Assembly: GCA_019752915.1 (NCBI GenBank)
Contig: JAIELO010000177.1
Location: 1-5,838, forward strand
DNA: 5,838 bases
Source of the DNA: Burkholderiaceae bacterium
GTDB taxonomy: Bacteria; Pseudomonadota; Gammaproteobacteria; Burkholderiales; Burkholderiaceae_D
Reading direction: 5' to 3'
Below the pieces are notes generated by a model. The model ran no database searches. It saw only the letters and a list, made by a program, of their open reading frames with translations, and was not told the origin of the DNA. The position numbers and the translations under genes are program-made. This document shows, piece by piece, positions 1 through 5,838 of this stretch (positions are counted from its first letter, which is position 1; each line of letters opens with the position of its first letter).

Positions 1-5
1 CGCAG

Positions 6-12
6 AAAGGAG
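6..12 (+). promoter_or_regulatory. Ribosome-binding site of the alpha/beta hydrolase
   Basis: AAAGGAG lies six bases before the ATG at 19 and fits a strong Shine-Dalgarno site, which fixes that start. A TGA at 15-17 in another frame could be the stop of an upstream gene, giving a close operon junction, but only 14 bases of any such gene are visible, so this cannot be decided. Confidence 0.75.
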
Positions 13-18
13 CCTGAG

Positions 19-816
19 ATGGAGCTCATCGTTCAAAGCGTGCCCGCCTACTGCTACAGCGGCGGTAAGGTCTTCGATGCCAGTCTGCCGTCCGTCGTGT
101 TCATTCATGGCGCGCAGAATGACCACTCGGTGTGGGCGCTGCAAAGCCGTTATTTTGCCCATCACGGCTACAGCGTGCTAGCCGTCGACCTGCCCGGCCA
201 TGGCCGTAGCACTGGCCCCGCGCTGGACAGCGTGGAAGCGCTGGCGCAATGGTTGCTGCATCTGCTCGATGCGGCCGGGGTGCAGCGCGCGGCGCTGTTC
301 GGCCATAGCATGGGTTCACTGATTGCGCTGGAGGCGAGCTTTCAGGCGCCCGGGCGGGTCAGTCATCTGGGTCTGGTGGGAAGCACCTACCCGATGCCAG
401 TCGCACCGGCCCTGCTGGAAACGGCACGCGATAACGAAGCGCGCGCCATCGACATGGTCAACATCTGGTCGCACGCCAGCCCGTTCGGGCGCTCGGCCAA
501 CCCGGGATTCAGCACGCTGGGCGTGGCACGGCGCCTGATGCAGCGCATCACGCAGATCAATCCGCGGCAGGTGTTCTATACGGATTTCAGCGCCTGCAAC
601 AGTTACGCCAATGGCGAGGTCGCCGCCCGCGCCGTGCAATGCCCTACGCTGTTCGTGTGTGGCACGCGTGACAGTATGACGCCGCCCAAATCAACCCGCT
701 TGCTGACCAGCTGCATCAGTCATGGCAAGCTGGTGATGCTCGATAGCGGCCACTCGCTGATGAGCGAGCAGCCCGATGGCGTGCTCGATGCTCTGTTCGG
801 TTTTGCCAGCACTTGA
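19..816 (+). CDS. Alpha/beta fold hydrolase
   Basis: A 265-residue soluble hydrolase of the alpha/beta fold superfamily, probably a cytoplasmic esterase or lactonase-like enzyme; the substrate cannot be read from the sequence. Seen directly: the oxyanion-hole region FIHG (residues 28-31), the LPGHGRS segment typical of the family (about 57-63), and the nucleophile elbow GHSMGS with Ser97. A plausible acid, Asp218, lies in GTRDSMTPP, and the catalytic His245 lies in DSGHS. The full triad is therefore present in the right order, and the length is normal for the family. No signal peptide or membrane segment is visible. The start is ATG with AAAGGAG six bases upstream. Its end is convergent with the decayed minus-strand gene, and no clear terminator follows it. 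Family assignment is secure; the specific function is not. Confidence 0.93.
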   Translation: MELIVQSVPAYCYSGGKVFDASLPSVVFIHGAQNDHSVWALQSRYFAHHGYSVLAVDLPGHGRSTGPALDSVEALAQWLLHLLDAAGVQRAALFGHSMGSLIALEASFQAPGRVSHLGLVGSTYPMPVAPALLETARDNEARAIDMVNIWSHASPFGRSANPGFSTLGVARRLMQRITQINPRQVFYTDFSACNSYANGEVAARAVQCPTLFVCGTRDSMTPPKSTRLLTSCISHGKLVMLDSGHSLMSEQPDGVLDALFGFAST

Positions 817-1207
817 TGCGACGACACAGCGAGGGCCGCACCCGGGCGGCACTGATGTCGTTCCATGCGTTACGCGTACCCCGACCAGCCCAGTGCGCTA
901 ACTGGTTGGGCGTGACGATCCGTCCGTTAAAGATAATTTCGTTACCCTGCACGCGGGCACACTGCTCGTCGTGATAACTCACGGTGCGTAACAGGGTGAC
1001 ATCCGGCAAAAACACGGTTTTCCATTGATAGCCGTGCACGGCGCATGGATTGCCACCAATGCGCAGCTTACTTTGTTCGGCCAGCCAGAGCTCGATAGCG
1101 TCCGCCAGCGCCTGTTTCAGATCGGCTGCGCCGCCACAGCGCCCGAGTTGTTCGATCAACCGTTGCAGCTGGCAACTCTCGATAGGGACACTCGCCCACG
1201 CTTACAT
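716..1207 (-). pseudogene. Decayed small gene with a RAMA-like domain
   Basis: A minus-strand frame that I read as a degraded gene. From TTG at 1159 the frame is open to TGA at 716-718 (147 codons). Its first two-thirds look protein-like: a helical segment (LIEQLGRCGG, then ADLKQALADAIELWLAEQ), then a beta-rich stretch with FLPDVTLLR, ARVQGNEIIFNGR, TPNQLA and GTRNAWNDI. This resembles the RAMA-type domain (LP.GT.LR ... G..Y.SP..A ... NGW/NAW). After NAWNDI the sequence turns Arg/Cys-rich and runs into the last 100 bases of the convergent hydrolase gene, so the original end seems lost, probably by a frameshift. At the other end the coding-like frame continues upstream of TTG 1159 for 14 more codons (AWASVPIESCQLQR) to a TAA at 1202-1204, directly after an ATG at 1205-1207 that has an excellent AGGAGG site. 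TTG 1159 itself has no Shine-Dalgarno site. A shortened but expressed protein from TTG 1159 remains possible. The domain resemblance is from memory of the consensus. Confidence 0.5.
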
Positions 1208-1215
1208 GTTCGCTT

Positions 1216-1221
1216 CCTCCT
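1216..1221 (-). promoter_or_regulatory. Strong Shine-Dalgarno site before an ATG-TAA start-stop pair
   Basis: On the minus strand AGGAGG is followed by eight bases (AAGCGAAC), ATG (1207-1205) and immediately TAA (1204-1202). Site and spacing are near ideal for initiation, yet only fMet could be encoded. The site lies inside the outer left arm of the inverted repeat, so it may belong to the repeat rather than to the gene behind it. Confidence 0.6.
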
Positions 1222-1300
1222 ATTTTTTCTTCTATTTCCTTCTGCTTTGTACTATTTAGAGCGGATAGGCGCGAGAAGATTCCGCGAACACCACAAAGCA

Positions 1301-1342
1301 GGAAAAATAGAGAGAAATAGAAGGAAATAGAAAAATAAATAG
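1301..1342 (+). repeat. Helically spaced AAATAG repeats
   Basis: AAATAG occurs at 1305-1310, 1315-1320, 1325-1330 and 1337-1342, at spacings of 10, 10 and 12 bases. The reverse complement CTATTT occurs in the other arm at 1220-1225, 1232-1237 and 1252-1257. Short A-tracts repeated at about one helical turn are known to favour intrinsically bent DNA. They could also be repeated binding sites. The repeats lie inside the inverted repeat and may simply be part of its make-up. Confidence 0.55.
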
Positions 1343-1358
1343 AACGAAGCAGAACATG

Positions 1359-1433
1359 CAGTTGGGACGCGCACACCACCTGCGCTCAGGATCACAAAAT
1401 TTGCGCCAAAGTTTCACTCAACGCAGCGACAAA
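1359..1433. other. Intergenic stretch downstream of the YihY-family gene
   Basis: These 75 bases lie between the inverted repeat and the stop codon of the YihY-family gene. I see no gene, no GC-rich hairpin followed by a T-run on either strand, and no recognisable promoter. If the minus-strand transcript ends before the decayed gene, the only strong structure available is the neighbouring inverted repeat, which lacks a terminal U-tract. Confidence 0.5.
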
Positions 1434-3485
<2,052 letters not shown>

Positions 3486-3497
3486 CGGGGAGACATG

Positions 3498-3905
3498 ATG
3501 GAAAACCGACTGCAAAAGTTTTTCCACCTGGGCGCCATCGGCAGCCTGGTTCTGCTGATTATCTGGTGTCTGGCATGGGAACTAGCCATCGCGCCACTCA
3601 AACCGGGTGGCTCGTGGCTGGCCTTGAAAGCGGCCCCGCTGCTGTTGCCGCTGGTGGGCGTGTGGAAGCGTGACGTCTACACCCTGCAATGGACCTCGAT
3701 GATGATCCTGCTGTACTTCACCGAAGGTGTGGTACGCGGCTGGAGCGACAAGGGACAGCTGTCGGCATGGTTAGGCTGGGGCGAAGCGCTGATCGTGGTG
3801 GTGTACTTTATCTGCGCCATCCTGTACGTGCGCCCCTACAAAAAAGCGGCCAAGAAAATGGCCCGCGAACTGCTCGACAAAGTTAAGGAAAACACCGTCC
3901 AATGA
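3498..3905 (+). CDS. DUF2069 small membrane protein
   Basis: A 135-residue predicted inner-membrane protein of the DUF2069 family, function unknown. Hydrophobic segments are visible near residues 9-29 (LGAIGSLVLLIIWCLAWELA), 36-52 (WLALKAAPLLLPLVGVW), 61-75 (LQWTSMMILLYFTEG) and 90-113 (GWGEALIVVVYFICAILYV). The tail is basic and helical (YKKAAKKMARELLDKVKE), probably cytoplasmic by the positive-inside rule. The LLLP and QW.SM.ILLYFTEGVVR segments are the family signature. There are two adjacent ATGs, 3495 and 3498; GGGGAG at 3487-3492 sits five bases before the second, which I prefer. DUF2069 genes are commonly found beside wrbA in proteobacteria (general knowledge), so a joint role is possible but unproven. 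Its TGA overlaps the next gene's ATG by four bases. Confidence 0.9.
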   Translation: MENRLQKFFHLGAIGSLVLLIIWCLAWELAIAPLKPGGSWLALKAAPLLLPLVGVWKRDVYTLQWTSMMILLYFTEGVVRGWSDKGQLSAWLGWGEALIVVVYFICAILYVRPYKKAAKKMARELLDKVKENTVQ

Positions 3906-5308
3906 TGGCGTTCCTGCAGCAGTGCCGCGCAGCGATCGGCGCCGAGTATGTGCTCGATCAGCCGCACGACATGGCGCCCTACCTGCGCGACTGGCGCGGA
4001 CGCTTTACCGGTGCGGCACTCGCTGTGCTGCGCCCCGCCACGGTGGAACAGGTGGCGGCGCTGGTGCAGGCCTGTGCGCACTGGCAGGTGCCGCTGGTGC
4101 CGCAGGGCGGCAATACGGGGCTAGTGCTCGGCAGCGTGCCCGATGCCAGCGGCAAAGCGGTGGTGCTATCGCTGGCGCGCCTGAACCGGATACGCCAGAT
4201 CGATGTCGCCAATCGCACCATGACCGTCGATGCCGGCTGCATACTGGCCAATCTGCAGCAGGCAGCAGCCGCCGAAGGCTGTTTGTTTCCGCTGTCGCTA
4301 GCCTCGGAAGGCAGTTGCACCATCGGCGGCAATCTGTCCAGCAACGCCGGGGGCACTGCGGTACTACGCTATGGGAATACCCGCGAGCTGTGTCTGGGAC
4401 TGGAAGTGGTGACGGCGCAGGGCGAGATCTGGAATGGTTTGCGCGGTCTGCGCAAGGACAATACCGGCTATGATTTGCGCGATCTGCTGATCGGCGCGGA
4501 AGGCACGCTGGGCATCATTACCGGCGCGGTGTTAAAGCTGTACCCGCAGCCGAAAGCCAGTATCACGGCGCTGGCCGCGCTACCGACACCGGCCCATGCT
4601 TTGCAGTGTCTGAATCTGATGCAGGACCATTGCGGTGCCAGCCTGACCGGCTTCGAATTGATGTCGCAAATATGCCTGGCACTGGTGGCGCAGCAGTTTC
4701 CTGCCCTGCCCCAGCCGTTCGCCGTGCCGCACCCGCAGTACGTTTTACTGGAACTATCGAGCAGCGAATCGGCCGAACATGCCATCGCGCTGCTGGAACA
4801 GGCGATGGCTGCCGCACTCGACGCCTCTATCGTCAGCGATGCGGTAGTCGCCAGCTCGGTGGCGCAATCCACGGCACTCTGGCAGTTACGCGAGCACATC
4901 CCACTGGCGCAGGCCAAGGCCGGCAAAAATATCAAACACGATATCTCGCTGCCCGTCTCCAGCATCCCGGCCTTTATTGCCGACACGGCGCCGCAACTGG
5001 AACAGGCCTTCCCGGGCTGTCAGCTGGTCTGCTTCGGCCATCTTGGCGACGGTAATCTGCACTTTAACGTCGCCCCGCCGGAAGGCGTGGAGCATGAAGC
5101 CTTCCTCGCCAATCAGGACGCGCTCAACCGGCTGGTGCACGATAGCGTGGCGCGCTACAGTGGTTCGATTTCGGCCGAACATGGCATCGGCGCGCTGAAA
5201 AAGGACCAGATGGCACGCTATAAATCGCCAGTCGAACTGTCACTCATGCGCGCCATCAAGACGGCGCTGGATCCGCAAGGCATTATGAATCCCGGAAAAA
5301 TTCTGTGA
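3902..5308 (+). CDS. FAD-linked 2-hydroxyacid dehydrogenase (GlcD/D2HGDH-like)
   Basis: A 468-residue flavoprotein with an N-terminal PCMH-type FAD-binding domain (FAD_binding_4) and a C-terminal FAD-oxidase_C domain. It probably oxidises a D-2-hydroxyacid such as D-2-hydroxyglutarate, D-lactate or glycolate and passes electrons to an acceptor (ETF, quinone or cytochrome). FAD-binding motifs are PQGGNTGL (67-74), GSCTIGGNLSSNAGG (from 137) and LIGAEGTLGIITGAVLKLYP. The C-terminal catalytic signatures are GHLGDGNLHFNV (379-390) and SAEHGIG ending at 430, then LDPQGIMNPGKIL at the end. Compared from memory with human D-2-hydroxyglutarate dehydrogenase, the substrate Arg and Lys appear kept with the same spacing (Arg330 in LRE, Lys345 in IKHDIS), as are both His of the GHLGDGNLH loop and the Glu-His pair. 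There is no signal peptide. ATG at 3902 overlaps the previous stop (ATGA), with AAGGA 12 bases upstream; ATG 3905 is an alternative. The substrate is not settled. Confidence 0.93.
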   Translation: MMAFLQQCRAAIGAEYVLDQPHDMAPYLRDWRGRFTGAALAVLRPATVEQVAALVQACAHWQVPLVPQGGNTGLVLGSVPDASGKAVVLSLARLNRIRQIDVANRTMTVDAGCILANLQQAAAAEGCLFPLSLASEGSCTIGGNLSSNAGGTAVLRYGNTRELCLGLEVVTAQGEIWNGLRGLRKDNTGYDLRDLLIGAEGTLGIITGAVLKLYPQPKASITALAALPTPAHALQCLNLMQDHCGASLTGFELMSQICLALVAQQFPALPQPFAVPHPQYVLLELSSSESAEHAIALLEQAMAAALDASIVSDAVVASSVAQSTALWQLREHIPLAQAKAGKNIKHDISLPVSSIPAFIADTAPQLEQAFPGCQLVCFGHLGDGNLHFNVAPPEGVEHEAFLANQDALNRLVHDSVARYSGSISAEHGIGALKKDQMARYKSPVELSLMRAIKTALDPQGIMNPGKIL

Positions 5309-5313
5309 AGGGA
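5308..5313 (+). promoter_or_regulatory. Ribosome-binding site selecting ATG 5320 of the DUF4124 gene
   Basis: AAGGGA starts on the last base of the preceding stop codon and lies six bases before ATG 5320. It favours that start over the in-frame GTG at 5305, which overlaps the previous stop. Confidence 0.6.
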
Positions 5314-5319
5314 TTGCCG

Positions 5320-5766
5320 ATGCGCCAGCCTTATCTGATGACCGCCCTGTGCGGTCTGACGCTGCATGCTAGTAGCGCCGTACAGGCACAGACCCTGCAG
5401 CGCTGCGTTCAGGAAGGCAAAGTCAGTTATACCGATCAGGCCTGTCCGGCAGGTGCCAGCAGCAGTACGCTGCCAACACCAGGGGCTGGCACAGCCGATC
5501 CTGGCGCAGCACAGGAGCTGGCACGTCAGGCCGCCAAGGCGGCGCAACTACAGAAACAGCGCGAACTGCGCGAGCGCCATGACGAGCGCGCAGATGAACG
5601 CTCGCTCGCGGCGGCCCGCGCACTGCGCAAAAAATGCGACAAGCTGCATCTGACGCAGCGCTGGGCCGCGGAAGACCTCAACCGGGCCCCTACCGCCCAG
5701 CGTGAAGCAGCCCAGTTGAAGGCGCGCCGCACCGCCGAAGCGGTGGCGCTGGAGTGCCCGCACTGA
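5320..5766 (+). CDS. Secreted DUF4124 domain protein
   Basis: A 148-residue predicted exported protein of unknown function. The first 23 residues form a Sec-type signal peptide: a hydrophobic core LMTALCGLTL and a plausible cleavage after VQA (residues 21-23). The Cys at 11 is inside the core and does not form a lipobox. Mature residues 24-43 match the start of a DUF4124 domain (LQRCVQEGKVSYTDQACPAG), which carries two conserved cysteines, Cys29 and Cys42. A Gly/Thr/Pro linker follows, then an Ala/Gln/Arg/Glu-rich helix likely to form a coiled coil (about residues 65-105). Two more cysteines, Cys106 (KKC) and Cys146 (ECPH), lie near the C-terminus, so two periplasmic disulfides are possible. 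I chose ATG 5320 for its ribosome-binding site. GTG 5305 would add five residues (MKGLP) and give a four-base overlap with the dehydrogenase gene. Confidence 0.85.
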   Translation: MRQPYLMTALCGLTLHASSAVQAQTLQRCVQEGKVSYTDQACPAGASSSTLPTPGAGTADPGAAQELARQAAKAAQLQKQRELRERHDERADERSLAAARALRKKCDKLHLTQRWAAEDLNRAPTAQREAAQLKARRTAEAVALECPH

Positions 5767-5838
5767 TGACGCAACAATCTGTACCGCAACGCACGCCCTT
5801 ACGCTGGCGCCTGACGTTCGCACTGCTGCTGGGCGAAT
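5766..5838 (+). CDS. Start of a further operon gene, truncated by the window edge
   Basis: ATG at 5766-5768 shares one base with the stop of the DUF4124 gene (TGATG), and GGAG lies 11 bases upstream at 5751-5754. Only 24 codons are visible, reading MTQQSVPQRTPLRWRLTFAL and then LLGE: a polar, basic N-terminus followed by the start of a hydrophobic run. This pattern suggests an N-terminal membrane anchor. No family can be recognised from so little. The close coupling marks it as part of the same operon. Confidence 0.7.
   Translation, partial: MTQQSVPQRTPLRWRLTFALLLGE

Larger units (their letters stand above)
1205..1358. repeat. Long imperfect inverted repeat, MITE-like palindromic element
   Basis: Arms at 1205-1243 and 1319-1358 are reverse complements. 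Inner part: 1220-1243 against 1319-1342 matches at 22 of 24 positions, including an unbroken 14-mer (1230-1243 with 1319-1332). Outer part: 1205-1216 against 1346-1358 matches at 12 of 13 with one extra base. Three unpaired bases on each side (1217-1219, 1343-1345) separate them. Within the loop, TGCTTTGT (1243-1250) pairs with ACAAAGCA (1293-1300), and GCGGA (1261-1265) with TCCGC (1281-1285), so a multi-stem hairpin or cruciform could form. The left arm is pyrimidine-rich and the right arm purine-rich, and AT content is far above the flanks. Both ends carry CATG, which is self-complementary and so could be the tip of the repeat or a 4-base target duplication. No transposase is encoded. It lies between the yihY-family stop and the decayed gene. 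A mobile origin is inference; the repeat itself is seen. Confidence 0.75.

Noticed and set aside
835..850. Hairpin GCCGC-6-GCGGC just after the hydrolase stop as a terminator
   Set aside because: The stem is only five base pairs and no T-run follows on either strand.
1205..1358. Inverted repeat as a simple rho-independent terminator for the YihY-family gene
   Set aside because: The stem is AT-rich, interrupted and very long, and there is no U-tract after the 3' arm on either strand. Some effect on transcription is still possible.
1050..1379. Short open frames on both strands across the AT-rich repeat
   Set aside because: They are made of repeat-derived low-complexity residues (runs of Phe, Leu, Ser), have no supporting family pattern, and conflict with each other.
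3922..5055. Arg/Ala/Gly-rich plus-strand frames and minus-strand frames within the dehydrogenase gene
   Set aside because: They are out-of-frame shadows of a gene with complete and well-ordered family motifs.

Overview
The window is about 60% GC, densely packed and free of RNA genes. Its gene content (YihY/BrkB membrane protein, WrbA, DUF2069 protein, FAD-linked 2-hydroxyacid dehydrogenase, DUF4124 protein) and protein style suggest a betaproteobacterium, probably Burkholderiales and perhaps Oxalobacteraceae. The taxonomic placement is an inference from family resemblance, not a database match.

Layout. Positions 19-816 (+) hold a complete alpha/beta hydrolase. Convergent to it, on the minus strand, lies a decayed small gene (about 716-1207) whose middle resembles a RAMA-like domain. 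Just upstream of that remnant, 1205-1358 is an AT-rich, purine/pyrimidine-asymmetric, near-perfect long inverted repeat, quite unlike the surrounding GC-rich DNA. On the minus strand its left end carries a strong AGGAGG ribosome-binding site, 8 bases and then ATG followed at once by TAA. Next on the minus strand (1434-2807) is a YihY/BrkB-family inner-membrane protein. A 66-base divergent intergenic region (2808-2873) has a perfect TATAAT box whose predicted transcription start falls on or next to the wrbA ATG, plus a 22-base dyad overlapping the -35 region.

From 2874 onward a tightly packed plus-strand operon runs to the end of the window: wrbA (NAD(P)H:quinone oxidoreductase), a DUF2069 membrane protein, an FAD-linked dehydrogenase of the D-2-hydroxyglutarate/D-lactate/glycolate oxidase superfamily, a secreted DUF4124 protein, and the first 24 codons of a further, possibly membrane-anchored protein. 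Gaps are 12 bases or less and the later genes overlap at start/stop codons, so co-transcription and translational coupling are likely. Two flavoenzymes sharing one operon suggests redox or respiratory housekeeping, but no shared pathway is shown by the sequence.

Most of the window is ordinary core-type chromosome. The unusual part is 716-1358: a damaged gene next to a MITE-like palindromic element with helically spaced AAATAG repeats and a start-stop codon pair. I see no CRISPR array, phage gene, transposase or tRNA.
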